Notes: generated by a model from the letters alone, not told the origin. Shown: positions 19,062-28,051, numbered from the stretch's first letter. The stretch: 64,000 nucleotides of DNA from Oscillospiraceae bacterium (GCA_018110925.1 JAGAZJ010000018.1:1-64000), one strand, 5' to 3'. Translations and numbers: made by a program.

Positions 19062-21575
19062 ATGAAACTGCTCGCAATTGACGGAAACAGCATAATGAAC
19101 CGTGCTTTCTACGGTATCAAGGCATTGTCCACAAGAGACGGCATATCCACCAATGCACTCACAGGCTTCATGAACATCTACTTCAAGGCGGCAGGAGAGA
19201 CTGAGCCCGATGCCTGTGCGGTGGCTTTTGACCTCAGAGAGCCTACTTTCAGACACAAGGCGTGCGATACCTACAAGGCAAACCGCCACGGTATGCCTGA
19301 GGAGCTTGCCATGCAGATGCCCTATATAAAGCAGATACTCTCCGCAATGGGCATAACCGTGCTTGAATGTCCAGGGTATGAGGCTGACGACATACTGGGC
19401 ACACTTGCGTCCATATGCTCCGACGGGGATATGTGCTATATACTCACAGGCGACCGTGACAGTCTTCAGCTTGTGAAGCCAAATGTCACCGTACTGCTCC
19501 ACACCGCAAGAGAGATGCTCCATTTCACGCCCGAAAAATTCTATGAGGTATATGAGGGGCTGGTGCCTCGTCAGCTTATTGACCTGAAAGGGCTTATGGG
19601 CGATGCTTCGGACAATATCAAGGGTGTCAGGGGAATAGGTGAAAAGACCGCTATGGGTCTGCTCAAGAACTTTGGCTCTGTGGAGGAGATATATGATGCT
19701 CTCGACAAGGGAGTTACCGTGGGCACCAAGGCTGTTGAAGCAAAGCTGGCAGACGGCAGGGAGGATGCGAAGCAGAGCAAGTTCCTTGCCACGATCGTGA
19801 CCACCGCACCCATAAAGCGTGATATAAAGGCGTATGTTTACGGCGAGCGAAGACGTGAGGAGCTGGCACAGGTGCTGTCAAGGCTGGAGATGTTCAAGCT
19901 CCTTGACAAGATGAAGATAAAGCCTGCTCCCGTGGTGTCCGCCGAGCCGAGACAGTCTGTGCCCGTAGTGGCGTATTCGTCATCTGAAACTGCCCCTGAG
20001 GGCGAGTTTGCGTTTGTTATCTCAAACGGAACGTTGTTTACAGCGTTTGACGGCAAGACCTACCGCACGGATGACAGAAATGAGATACTGTCGCTTCTGT
20101 CATCAGACCTGCCAAAAATCACATTTGGTGCAAAGGAAGCATACAGGCTGTGCTTAGATAACGGAGTAAAGCTGAGAAATGTGGTATCCGATGCGATGAT
20201 AGCAGGATATCTCCTTGATGCGAGCAGGGAAGAATATACGATAGAAGGACTTTGCACACGCTACGGCGCTCCATATTACCATGACCTTGAGGACAACGGA
20301 GCTGCGGCACTCAAAGGCCTTTGTACTGTGCTTGAAGACGAGCTGGAAAGACAGTCACAGACCGAGCTTTACAAGAACACAGAGCTTCCTCTCACAGAGG
20401 TGCTGGCATCTATGGAGTACTACGGCGTTGCTGTCGATGCAGACGGTATAAAGCAGTTCGGCAAGGGGTTGAGAAAAGAGATAGTGGATATCCAGGAGCG
20501 TATCTATGAACGCGCGGGCAAGGTGTTCAACATTGCTTCCACAAAGCAGCTTGGTGAAGTGCTTTTCAACGACCTCGGCCTGCCCTCGGGCAAAAAGACA
20601 AAGACGGGTTATTCCACCAGCGCAGAGGTGCTTGAAGATCTTCAGGACAAGGATCCCATAATATCGGATATACTCAGGTACAGGCAGTACACAAAGCTCA
20701 TGTCAACTTATGTGGACGGACTTATGAAGCAGATATCCTCCGACGGCAGGATACATACCTCCTTTAATCAGACCGAAACAAGGACAGGCCGTATATCCTC
20801 CGCCGAGCCTAATTTGCAGAATATCCCCGTAAGGACAGAGCTTGGCAGGAATATGAGAAAGTTCTTTGTCTCCGAGAGCGGCAGGAAACTGGTGGATGCG
20901 GATTACAGCCAGATAGAGCTGAGGATACTCGCACATCTGAGCCATGATGAGAATATGTGTGCGGCATTTGCTGAGGGCAAGGATATACATACAGCTACTG
21001 CGGCACAGGTTTTCGGTATGCCCGAGGAAATGGTGTCTACCGAGATGCGCCGTGCGGCTAAGGCAGTCAATTTCGGCATAGTCTACGGCATAGGTGCTTT
21101 CTCGTTGTCAAAGGATATAGATGTTTCAGTCGCACAGGCTGACAGGTATATAAAGAACTATCTGTCGAATTTCTCCGGCGTGCGTGATTTTATGAAAAAG
21201 TCTGTTGACGATGCTACGGAGAAGGGATACTCCCGCACCCTCTACGGCAGACGCAGATATATACCCGAACTTGCGGTCAAGAACAAGAACGTTCAGGCGT
21301 TCGGCAAGCGTGTTGCCATGAATTCACCTGTGCAGGGGACTGCGGCAGATGTTATAAAGATAGCTATGGTGCGTGTCTACAAGCGCCTTGAGGATGAAAA
21401 AATAAACGCACGGCTCGTTTTGCAGGTACACGATGAGCTTATAATCGAAGCTGATGAGCAGTGCGCCGACAGAGCCGCACAGATACTTGCGGAGGAAATG
21501 CCCGGAGCGGCATCCCTCGACGTGCCTCTCACTGCCGATGTAAAGATCGGCAGCAGCTGGGCGGAATGTCACTGA
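19062..21575 (+). CDS. polA: DNA polymerase I
   Basis: Fills gaps and removes RNA primers during replication and repair. The 837 residues include the 5'-nuclease domain (about 1-290; MKLLAIDGNSIMNRAFYG, YEADDILGT, GIGEKTA), a middle region, and a family A polymerase domain with motif A (DYSQIELRILAHLS), motif B (RRAAKAVNFGIVYGIG) and motif C (VHDELIIE). The middle region lacks the acidic DxE pair of the proofreading exonuclease and is short, as in many Firmicutes. Proofreading is therefore probably absent. The ATG has AAGGAGG upstream. Confidence 0.97.
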   Translation: MKLLAIDGNSIMNRAFYGIKALSTRDGISTNALTGFMNIYFKAAGETEPDACAVAFDLREPTFRHKACDTYKANRHGMPEELAMQMPYIKQILSAMGITVLECPGYEADDILGTLASICSDGDMCYILTGDRDSLQLVKPNVTVLLHTAREMLHFTPEKFYEVYEGLVPRQLIDLKGLMGDASDNIKGVRGIGEKTAMGLLKNFGSVEEIYDALDKGVTVGTKAVEAKLADGREDAKQSKFLATIVTTAPIKRDIKAYVYGERRREELAQVLSRLEMFKLLDKMKIKPAPVVSAEPRQSVPVVAYSSSETAPEGEFAFVISNGTLFTAFDGKTYRTDDRNEILSLLSSDLPKITFGAKEAYRLCLDNGVKLRNVVSDAMIAGYLLDASREEYTIEGLCTRYGAPYYHDLEDNGAAALKGLCTVLEDELERQSQTELYKNTELPLTEVLASMEYYGVAVDADGIKQFGKGLRKEIVDIQERIYERAGKVFNIASTKQLGEVLFNDLGLPSGKKTKTGYSTSAEVLEDLQDKDPIISDILRYRQYTKLMSTYVDGLMKQISSDGRIHTSFNQTETRTGRISSAEPNLQNIPVRTELGRNMRKFFVSESGRKLVDADYSQIELRILAHLSHDENMCAAFAEGKDIHTATAAQVFGMPEEMVSTEMRRAAKAVNFGIVYGIGAFSLSKDIDVSVAQADRYIKNYLSNFSGVRDFMKKSVDDATEKGYSRTLYGRRRYIPELAVKNKNVQAFGKRVAMNSPVQGTAADVIKIAMVRVYKRLEDEKINARLVLQVHDELIIEADEQCADRAAQILAEEMPGAASLDVPLTADVKIGSSWAECH

Positions 21576-21590
21576 TCGGAGTGTGTGTAT

Positions 21591-22244
21591 TTGAATAATA
21601 TAAAACGCTGGTTCAGAAATTTTGCAATACCGAACCTCATGTCTTATCTGTGCTTTGCAATGGGGCTCATATATGTAGCAGACCTGCTCCTGACGTTTGT
21701 AAAAACAGGGCTTGACACAAATCTGACACTGCTGTTCTTGTTTTCACGCAACAGCATACTGTCCGGGCAGATATGGCGTATATTCACCTATGCGGCTATA
21801 CCTATCAACGACAATCCTTTCTGGATAGTCATTACTCTGATACTGTATTACAGCATAGGCAGAGAGCTTGAAAGCGCATGGAGCGCACACAAAGTCACGC
21901 TGTATGTGCTGACAGGCTGGGCGTTGACGACGGTGACGGGATTTTTCACAGGGTATATCTCAAACTACTACATATATCTGGGGTTGTTTCTGGCATACGG
22001 CATGGTGATGCCGCATATGCAGTTCAGATTGTTTTTCGCGATACCCGTTGAGGCAAGAGTGCTGGCAATGGCAGATGCGGTCATCATGCTCATCATGCTG
22101 ATAGTGATGCATGATTTTGCGGTGATACCTGCCTTCGTCACGTTTGCGATATTCTTTGGCAAGGATCTTATAACGCCCATAAAGAACAGGCGCAGACATC
22201 AGCAGTTCATGAATGCTTTCAAGCACAGGAATGATGATAAATAA
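21591..22244 (+). CDS. Rhomboid-like multi-pass membrane protein, probably not a protease
   Basis: A protein of about 217 residues with six hydrophobic segments and a rhomboid-like start (ILSGQIWRIFTYAAIP). The GxSG serine motif and partner His of active rhomboids are not seen; the corresponding region reads YIYLGLFLAYG. It is therefore best viewed as an inactive rhomboid-fold protein of unknown role. The TTG at 21591 lies 9 bases after GGAG; a GTG at 21585 is an alternative two codons longer. It follows polA by 15 bases and is closed by a terminator at 22268-22308. Confidence 0.65.
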   Translation: MNNIKRWFRNFAIPNLMSYLCFAMGLIYVADLLLTFVKTGLDTNLTLLFLFSRNSILSGQIWRIFTYAAIPINDNPFWIVITLILYYSIGRELESAWSAHKVTLYVLTGWALTTVTGFFTGYISNYYIYLGLFLAYGMVMPHMQFRLFFAIPVEARVLAMADAVIMLIMLIVMHDFAVIPAFVTFAIFFGKDLITPIKNRRRHQQFMNAFKHRNDDK

Positions 22245-22267
22245 AAGGCACTGTAAAAACGCTGGAT

Positions 22268-22308
22268 AATCCGAGATGGACCGTATCAATGGCCGTCTCG
22301 GATTTTTT
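22268..22308 (+). terminator. Terminator after the polA group
   Basis: AATCCGAGA at 22268-22276 pairs with TCTCGGATT at 22296-22304 and is followed by a run of T. Confidence 0.8.
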
Positions 22309-22366
22309 GGTGTGAAAAAGTCATGGCACAGCAAAAGTTTTTCGGCAGGATCTAAGACAGATACCT

Positions 22367-22409
22367 ATATAGAAGTTTTGCCCCTGAGCATTTCAAAGTG
22401 CTCAGGGGC
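22367..22409. repeat. Left end of cassette 1: terminal repeat and hairpin
   Basis: The 13-base repeat ATATAGAAGTTTT is followed at once by GCCCCTGAGCA-N8-TGCTCAGGGGC. In cassette 2 the stem reads GCCCCGAAGCA with TGCTTCGGGGC, so two stem positions changed together on both arms. For the cargo transcript (minus) it can act as a terminator: the stem is followed by AAAACTTC, so the U tail is weak. Confidence 0.75.
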
Positions 22410-22446
22410 ATAGTACTTATTGTTACTAAGCCAAATCAGAATCTAT

Positions 22447-22856
22447 CTACATCTTAACTTTCTCGAATACAATTTGAATATCTTGCTTTGCCCCTTCAAA
22501 TCCAGGCCAAGCATCTATTCCATCATTTCTTTTCCTCGGAATGATATGAATATGTAAATGAGGTACTGACTGTCCAGCACTCTCATCACTCGCATTAAGC
22601 AAATTAACGCCTTCGTATCCGCAATGCTCTGTCAGATGTTTTGATACAGCTTTTACTGCTTTTATAACGGCACATAGTGTTTTTCGTCACAATCCAAAAC
22701 ATTCTTGAAATGTATCTTTGGAATGACTAAAATGTGTCCATCCACATCTTTTGCTGTATCCATAAACGCAAGGGTCTGATCATCTTCGTATACTTTCATG
22801 CAGGTGATTTCTCCTGATGCAATCTTACAAAAAATGCAATCATTCATATTATTCAC
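22447..22856 (-). pseudogene. HIT family protein with a one-base frameshift
   Basis: HIT proteins are nucleotide hydrolases or transferases of the Hint/Fhit kind. The first part encodes MNDCIFCKIASGEI and DVDGHILVIPKIHF. After about 60 residues it runs into a stop. The frame one base over continues with CAVIKAVKAVSKHL and the histidine triad PHLHIHII, ending VFEKVKM at the stop 22447-22449. Joined, they give a normal Hint-length protein. The break is at an A5 run (22680-22684 on the plus strand), where A6 would restore the frame. This may be a true mutation, slippage, phase variation or sequencing error. Start candidates are ATG at 22847 and GTG at 22856 behind AAGGA. It is the cargo of cassette 1. 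Confidence 0.85.
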
Positions 22857-22888
22857 ACGTCCTTAAATTCCGATTTTTGTCAGTAACA

Positions 22889-22917
22889 ATTATAGCACAT
22901 CATCTCTATACTGTCAA
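22889..22917 (-). promoter_or_regulatory. Consensus promoter inside cassette 1
   Basis: On the minus strand TTGACA (22912-22917) and TATAAT (22889-22894) are perfect with a 17-base spacer. Spacer and leader are shared with cassette 2 almost base for base. Confidence 0.85.
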
Positions 22918-22924
22918 TAAAAAC

Positions 22925-22984
22925 GCCATAGTACTTCTGACTTTGGATCAGAAGTACTATGGCATAAAACTTCTATATCAGCGC
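22925..22984. repeat. Right end of cassette 1: 16-pair hairpin and terminal repeat
   Basis: GCCATAGTACTTCTGA pairs perfectly with 22948-22963 around a 7-base loop. AAAACTTCTATATCAGCGC then closes the element at 22966-22984. Confidence 0.75.
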
Positions 22985-23007
22985 AGCCTTTAAGTTCGCA
23001 TCTTTTT

Positions 23008-23040
23008 TTCCGTGATTATTTCCGTGATGTGTGTTATCAT
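23008..23040 (+). promoter_or_regulatory. Extended -10 promoter with tandem TTCCGTGAT boxes
   Basis: TTCCGTGAT occurs twice (about 23009-23017 and 23020-23028) just upstream of TGTTATCAT (23032-23040), an extended -10 element. Transcription would start near 23047, right before the first RNA unit. The paired boxes could bind an activator in place of a -35 box. Confidence 0.5.
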
Positions 23041-23051
23041 TCATATATCGA

Positions 23052-23219
23052 AAGGCTCATACAGCAAATGTTACATATGAACTGTCAATTCATGGAAGAG
23101 CCTTGACCAAAGACACTGACAGCAGATTTGACTATTCTTACCACGAATAACACAGTGTCTTGTTTGTAAAAGGTGCGTACAGCAACTGCTAAATGGTATT
23201 GGATCTCCATATGCACCTT
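23052..23219 (+). ncRNA. Three tandem hairpin units, candidate Y-RNA-like or tRNA-mimic array
   Basis: Three units of 50-53 bases start at 23052, 23110 and 23170. Each is closed by a stem whose arms differ between units but always pair: AAGGCTC/GAGCCTT, AAGACACTG/CAGTGTCTT, AAGGTGC/GCACCTT. All carry the invariant ACAGCA nine bases from their start. Units 1 and 2 have an inner 5-pair stem with a 7-base loop whose second base is T (CTGTCAA, TTACCAC), recalling an anticodon arm. Unit 3 has a shorter ATGG/CCAT stem. The array lies in the leader of a Ro60-like plus RtcB operon. Bacterial Y RNAs bound by Ro proteins are known to contain tRNA-like modules. That these are such RNAs is inference. Confidence 0.6.
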
Positions 23220-23241
23220 GTTCTTTAAAGGAGTGTTTATA

Positions 23242-24732
23242 ATGCTGGAATTATTAAGGGCTGAGGCGAATATGACAAGAACAGAGAACGGCGCGGCAGC
23301 ATATCTGTCAACAGGCTCCGAATGTCTGGATCTCTTTGCCACGATAGGCGGCCTGAGAAACGCAGACGAGGATGAAGTGACCGCACGCTTCCTCCGTGCA
23401 TATGCCGAAAATGCCGATACAGCAATGAAGCTGCTTTTTTATGCCCGTGACATAAGGGGCGGCCTCGGCGAAAGGCGGGTGTTCCGCACGATAATAAAGG
23501 CACTGGCATATTCCGCTCCCGTAAGCGTGAGAAAGAATATCTGCTGCTTCGGTGAATTCGGCAGATACGACGACCTGTTGGTGCTTCTCGACACACCTCT
23601 TTCGGGCGATGCAGTATCCTATATCAGGACTCTTCTGAGTGAAGACACAGAGTACATGGAGCAGGGCGGCGATGTCACTCTGCTTGCAAAGTGGCTTCCC
23701 TCGGTCAATGCATCTGACAGAAACACCGTAAGGCTCGCAAAGAAGCTGGCATCAGCTCTTGGCATGACTCAGGAAACATACAGAAAGACCCTCTCGGCAC
23801 TGCGCAGATACATACATATAACCGAGAACGACCTGCGTGAGAGAAACTATACATTCGACTATGAGCATATGCCCTCCCGTGCGCTCTACAAGTACCGCAA
23901 GGCATTTATAAGAAATGACGGTGAGAGATACAGCCGTTTTCTGGATGCGGCGGCTGAGGGCAAGGCTGTGCTCAATGCGGACAATGTTGCTCCCTATGAG
24001 ATAGCAGAGCCTTTCCTCGGTTGTTTCAGAACAGCGAACGGCTGGAAGTACATGAAGGAGATGAGCCCTGCGGAGGAAAAGGCTCTCAACGCATCCTGGA
24101 ACGCTCTTCCCGACTTCTGCGGCAATGACAACAGTCTTGCAGTCATAGATACATCGGGTTCTATGTATTACAACGGCAAGCCTCTCCCCGGTGCGGTGGC
24201 GCTCTCGCTGGGTCTGTATTTTGCAGAGCATAACAGGGGCGCATTTGCAAACAGCTTCATAGAGTTCTCGGCAACACCTCAGCTTATAACCCTAAAGGGC
24301 CGCACATTTGCCGAAAAGCTCCGCTATGCGGCGAGCTTCACACAGGTGGCGAACACCGATCTTGAAGCGGTGTTTGAGCTGATACTGCGTGCGGCTGTAA
24401 GAAACAATGTGAAGCAGAGAGATCTGCCCGCAAGGCTCGTGATAATATCGGACATGGAGTTTGACAGCTGTATGACAAATTCGGACAGCACCGTATTCGG
24501 CAATGCCCGTCAGAGATACCTCATGTACGGCTACAAGCTGCCCGAAGTGGTATTCTGGAATGTAGCATCGAGAAACAGGCAACAGCCCGTCAGGATGAAT
24601 GAGCAGGGTGCGGCATTGGTATCGGGCGTAACACCCAGGCTGTTCTCCATGATAGCAGGCGGAGAACTGACACCCCTAAAGCTGATGAACAAGGTCGTGA
24701 ACGACATCAGGTATGCCTGCATCAGCGCATGA
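23242..24732 (+). CDS. Ro60/TROVE-like vWA protein (DUF2828 type)
   Basis: Predicted RNA-binding protein of RNA quality control. The 496 residues form a helical-repeat N-terminal part (about 1-300, beginning LLRAEANMTRTENGAAAYLS, with ARDIRGGLGERRVFR) and a von Willebrand A domain with the metal site DTSGSM near residue 307 and a later ISDMEFD. This order matches Ro60/Rsr and the related DUF2828 group. The ATG at 23242 has AAAGGAG 8 bases upstream. It is followed by rtcB 14 bases later, and its leader holds the tandem RNA units, as Rsr genes elsewhere sit with Y RNAs and rtcB. Confidence 0.8.
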   Translation: MLELLRAEANMTRTENGAAAYLSTGSECLDLFATIGGLRNADEDEVTARFLRAYAENADTAMKLLFYARDIRGGLGERRVFRTIIKALAYSAPVSVRKNICCFGEFGRYDDLLVLLDTPLSGDAVSYIRTLLSEDTEYMEQGGDVTLLAKWLPSVNASDRNTVRLAKKLASALGMTQETYRKTLSALRRYIHITENDLRERNYTFDYEHMPSRALYKYRKAFIRNDGERYSRFLDAAAEGKAVLNADNVAPYEIAEPFLGCFRTANGWKYMKEMSPAEEKALNASWNALPDFCGNDNSLAVIDTSGSMYYNGKPLPGAVALSLGLYFAEHNRGAFANSFIEFSATPQLITLKGRTFAEKLRYAASFTQVANTDLEAVFELILRAAVRNNVKQRDLPARLVIISDMEFDSCMTNSDSTVFGNARQRYLMYGYKLPEVVFWNVASRNRQQPVRMNEQGAALVSGVTPRLFSMIAGGELTPLKLMNKVVNDIRYACISA

Positions 24733-24746
24733 TGAAAGGAACGGAA

Positions 24747-25976
24747 ATGTTTGAGATAAAGGGCAGAGCGGCGACCGCCGTCTGCTATGCAAAGGTGATA
24801 GAGGAAAAGGCAGAGGAGCAGATACGCCGTATGTGCGACTATGAGCTGACAAAGGGCAGCAAGATACGCATCATGCCCGACGTTCACGCAGGAAAAGGCT
24901 GTACCATCGGCACGACAATGACCGTGACGGACAAGGTGTGCCCCAATATAGTTGGTGTAGATATCGGCTGCGGTATGTATACCGTTGAGATAAACGAGCG
25001 TGACATCGACATGGAGCGTGTTGACCGTGCGGCGCACTTCATCCCATCGGGTATGAATACATGGGACAAGGCTGTTGAGAGCTTTGACCTTCACAAGCTC
25101 AGATGCTTCGGTGAGCTCAACCACACCTCACGCATCGCCGCCTCTCTCGGTACTCTCGGCGGAGGAAATCACTTCATTGAGATAGACCGTTCCTCCGACG
25201 GCAGGTGCTTTCTCATCATACACTCCGGCAGCCGCAACCTCGGCAAGCAGACAGCGGAGCTTTACCAGAGATATGCCGTTGAACAGCACAAAGGCAGAGA
25301 TGAGTACATTGCCGAAAGGGACAGGATCATCACAGGCCTGAAGGCACAGGGCAGAACATCCGAGATACAGCCTGCACTTGTCCGCCTTGAGGAAAGATAC
25401 CGTCATACTCTGCCGGATGTACCCGAGGATCTTTGCTGGCTCACGGGCACATATCTTGATGACTATCTGAACGATGTGGAGATATGCCAGCGCTTTGCAA
25501 AAAGAAGCAGGGAGATCATGGCAGAGATCATTCTGGAAATGTCCGGTCTTTCCGCCCGTGACAGCTTCCACACGATACACAACTACATCGACACCGATGA
25601 AATGATACTCAGAAAGGGAGCTATCGCCGCTCACAGGGGCGAGCGTGTATTGATACCCATAAATATGCGTGACGGCTCTGTCATAGCGACAGGCAGGGGA
25701 TGTGAGGAGTGGAACTTCTCTGCGCCGCACGGTGCGGGGCGCATCATGTCAAGGACTGCCGCGAAGAAGAGCCTGACCCTTGCCGAATATGAAAAGGCAA
25801 TGACAGGCATATACACCACATCCGTCAGCATAAAGACCATTGACGAAGCGCCTATGGCGTACAAGTCGTTATCCGACATAACCGACGTGATAAACGACAG
25901 TGTGGACATCATTGACATCATGAAGCCCGTATTCAACTTCAAGGCGGATGACGAGGACGTTCCGTGGAAAAAGTAA
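24747..25976 (+). CDS. rtcB: RNA-splicing ligase RtcB
   Basis: Joins RNA ends carrying 2',3'-cyclic phosphate or 3'-phosphate to 5'-hydroxyl ends, using GTP and Mn2+. The 409-residue protein shows the metal and active-site motifs: GVDIGCGM (Cys), LGGGNHFIE (Asn-His), HSGSRNLG (His), and APHGAGRIMSR with the His that carries GMP. EAPMAYKSL lies near the end. Length fits the shorter bacterial group. The ATG at 24747 follows AAAGGAA; ATGs at 24729 and 24732 overlap the previous stop and lack a site. There is no rtcA or rtcR here. Co-transcription with the Ro-like gene indicates repair of tRNA-like or Y-like RNAs. Confidence 0.95.
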   Translation: MFEIKGRAATAVCYAKVIEEKAEEQIRRMCDYELTKGSKIRIMPDVHAGKGCTIGTTMTVTDKVCPNIVGVDIGCGMYTVEINERDIDMERVDRAAHFIPSGMNTWDKAVESFDLHKLRCFGELNHTSRIAASLGTLGGGNHFIEIDRSSDGRCFLIIHSGSRNLGKQTAELYQRYAVEQHKGRDEYIAERDRIITGLKAQGRTSEIQPALVRLEERYRHTLPDVPEDLCWLTGTYLDDYLNDVEICQRFAKRSREIMAEIILEMSGLSARDSFHTIHNYIDTDEMILRKGAIAAHRGERVLIPINMRDGSVIATGRGCEEWNFSAPHGAGRIMSRTAAKKSLTLAEYEKAMTGIYTTSVSIKTIDEAPMAYKSLSDITDVINDSVDIIDIMKPVFNFKADDEDVPWKK

Positions 25977-26007
25977 CAGACAGCAAGCGTGAGGCTTGCT
26001 GTCTGTT
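25975..26007. terminator. Bidirectional terminator between rtcB and the chemoreceptor gene
   Basis: Perfect 14-pair stem (25975-25988 with 25994-26007) around a 5-base loop. It overlaps the last bases of rtcB and abuts the stop of the converging gene. Confidence 0.85.
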
Positions 26008-27830
26008 CATATCTTAAAATCCCTGAGTTTCTGTTCAAGTATCTCTGCCTGACCTGCCAGTTCCTCCGAGCCTGCGGCAGAGGTCTCTGCGGCGGCGGCG
26101 TTGCTCCTCACCGCATCCGTTATGCTTGATAGCCCCCTGTTCACCGTGTCTATCTCCTGTGCCTGAGCCACCGTGGAATCAGCCGCTCTGCTCACAAGGT
26201 CGCCAAGTTCGGTCATCGCCTTGCGCACATCTTCAAGAGAGCCGCTGACAGCGGTGTTTATCCTGACACCTGTTTCAGCCGCCTGAACACTGCGCTCTAT
26301 CAGCGCAACAGCACTCCTTGCCGCATCGGCGGATTTGCCCGCAAGATTTCTCACCTCATCTGCGACCACCGCAAAGCCCTTTCCCGCACTGCCTGTCCTT
26401 GACGCCTCAACTGCGGCATTGAGAGCAAGTATGTTCGTTTGGAAAGCTATGCCGTCAATGAGCTTTGCTATCTGCTGTATCTCTTCGGAAGCCGATCGTA
26501 TATCGGTTATCGCCGCACTCAGCTCCGCCATTTCCTCACTGCCTGATTCTATATTGTCCACTGCTCTGTCTGACAGCTCCTTGACCTCGTTCATCAGCCC
26601 TGCATTGGCGGAGACCTTGGTGTTGATGCTGTGCATCAGTTCGTCTAACTCTTTCAGTGTGAGTGCTTCGGTATTCGAGTTTCTCGCAAGGGTCTGTGCC
26701 CCCTCAGCAAGTGCGGATGCACTGTTATTCACCTGAACGCCTGCTTTTCTTATGGCGCTTATGGTGTCACGCATGGAAACTGATATATTGTCAAGCGAAG
26801 CCTTGATGTTGTTGAAGTCACCATAATACTCACAACTGCTGCGTACGGACAGATTGCCGTTCGCTATGCCCGACAGGATATAATCTATATCCCGGATATA
26901 AGTTCCGATGTTTTTAATGGTAGTTTCCATGGCACGAGACAGTAGTTCTGTCTCATCGCCCCTGTTGTTTGCCCTGAATGATGTGTCGATCTCACCTGCG
27001 GCGAATTTCTCAAGGCACTCTGCCGTCGGCGTTATTGAGGCGGCTATGCGCCTTGCGGCATAGGTGGATGCAAACACCGCAATGAGTATGATCACCACAG
27101 TCCAGCATAACATAAGGAATACCGCTCTTTTGCCCTTGCCGTAGATATTGTCTGACTCGACACAGTACATTACGGCAAATTCGGGATTATCGGGAAGCGG
27201 TGCGGAGTATACCACATAGTCCGAGAATACCCCGCCTGATATGTGTCTTACTCCTGCCGCAGAAGCGGCGGCATTCTCGCTGAAAACGGAATTGCCCGTC
27301 ACGAATGTACCACACTCGGATTTCTGCGTCGATATGAGTATAGAGCCGTTTTTATTGTTTATCATTATGCCCCGTGTGCCACCGCTGTCAAGGGTATCGG
27401 TGACATAGTCAAAATAGTTGTTCCTGAGTTCTCCCGCTATGATGTCATCGCTTCTTTTCAGTGCAAAGATATAGCACTGTGCGGACGAAACATAGGTCAG
27501 CAGAACACCGTTCTCGGGCAGTTCCTGACATTCCTTTGCAAAGCGTGAATAGTCATATCCGCGTTCCTCGCCGATGACAAAGACATTGTTGAATATATCG
27601 TTCTCATCAGCCGACTCCGAGTCACGCAGACCGTTGGCAAGAAACGACATCTCCTCCTGCAATGAGGAGCACGCACTGTTGACAACAGATGTGCCCAGCT
27701 CATCAGAGAAGCTCTTCTCTATGCTGTAAATATATGAGATGCCGCAGACCGCCACGAAGAAAGCGCCCAGCGCACCGCAGATTATGCCCAGCCGCATAAG
27801 TCTGTGTCTTAAAGATGTTTTCATTTTCAT
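26007..27830 (-). CDS. Methyl-accepting chemotaxis protein (orphan)
   Basis: Membrane receptor that would control a CheA kinase. The 607 residues comprise a short cytoplasmic start, one membrane helix (about 12-34), an extracytoplasmic sensor of about 230 residues, a second helix (about 260-285), HAMP, and the long coiled-coil signalling domain with the conserved tip ([20 protein letters not shown] and [13 protein letters not shown]). The ATG at 27830 has AAAGG 9 bases upstream; further upstream ATGs are in A/T-rich spacer. No che or flagellar genes are nearby, so either a distant chemotaxis set exists or the receptor serves another output. Confidence 0.93.
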   Translation of the reverse strand: MKMKTSLRHRLMRLGIICGALGAFFVAVCGISYIYSIEKSFSDELGTSVVNSACSSLQEEMSFLANGLRDSESADENDIFNNVFVIGEERGYDYSRFAKECQELPENGVLLTYVSSAQCYIFALKRSDDIIAGELRNNYFDYVTDTLDSGGTRGIMINNKNGSILISTQKSECGTFVTGNSVFSENAAASAAGVRHISGGVFSDYVVYSAPLPDNPEFAVMYCVESDNIYGKGKRAVFLMLCWTVVIILIAVFASTYAARRIAASITPTAECLEKFAAGEIDTSFRANNRGDETELLSRAMETTIKNIGTYIRDIDYILSGIANGNLSVRSSCEYYGDFNNIKASLDNISVSMRDTISAIRKAGVQVNNSASALAEGAQTLARNSNTEALTLKELDELMHSINTKVSANAGLMNEVKELSDRAVDNIESGSEEMAELSAAITDIRSASEEIQQIAKLIDGIAFQTNILALNAAVEASRTGSAGKGFAVVADEVRNLAGKSADAARSAVALIERSVQAAETGVRINTAVSGSLEDVRKAMTELGDLVSRAADSTVAQAQEIDTVNRGLSSITDAVRSNAAAAETSAAGSEELAGQAEILEQKLRDFKI

Positions 27831-27903
27831 AAGGTATTGCCTTTCATGACAATGAATGATCCGGATAACAGAATGCCGACCGTACATTACGGTCATTACG
27901 TCT

Positions 27904-27932
27904 ATTATATTCCATTTTTCCCTATTAGTCAA
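27904..27932 (-). promoter_or_regulatory. Promoter of the chemoreceptor gene
   Basis: On the minus strand TTGACT (27927-27932) and TATAAT (27904-27909) with a 17-base spacer. The leader contains a small palindrome GACCGT-N5-ACGGTC near 27879-27895. Confidence 0.75.
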
Positions 27933-28022
27933 CATCATATGTTCATTTTTACATCAAAAGTCACGCCAGGAAGCAAAAAGGACTCCGTGAGATTTTTGTC
28001 AGATAAATTTTTTGACGACATA

Positions 28023-28051
28023 TTGACAAATTTCAATTTGTGTGATATAAT
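28023..28051 (+). promoter_or_regulatory. Consensus promoter of the arsR operon
   Basis: TTGACA (28023-28028) and TATAAT (28046-28051), spacer 17. The surrounding A/T-rich imperfect repeats are the expected place for ArsR self-repression, though no clean operator was resolved. Confidence 0.85.

Larger units (their letters stand above)
22357..22984. mobile_element. Hairpin-bounded expression cassette 1 (HIT cargo)
   Basis: A 628-base unit whose shell is repeated at 35731-36735. Outer arms are the inverted repeat ATATAGAAGTTTT (22367-22379) and AAAACTTCTATAT (22966-22978). Inside the left arm is a perfect hairpin (22380-22390 with 22399-22409). Inside the right arm is a perfect 16-pair hairpin (22925-22940 with 22948-22963). 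A consensus promoter reads leftward through the single cargo gene to the left hairpin. The cargo is poorer in GC than the flanking genes. There is no transposase and no clear target duplication, so the mobility call is inference from the shared shell and different cargo. Confidence 0.65.

Noticed and set aside
22357..22984. Integron attC cassette
   Set aside because: No RYYYAAC core sites or integrase were seen; the ends are inverted repeats with separate hairpins rather than one folded attC site.
23052..23219. CRISPR array or true tRNA genes
   Set aside because: Only short motifs repeat, not a full repeat sequence, and the variable arms are self-complementary. The units are too short and lack a T arm and CCA end, so they are not standard tRNAs.
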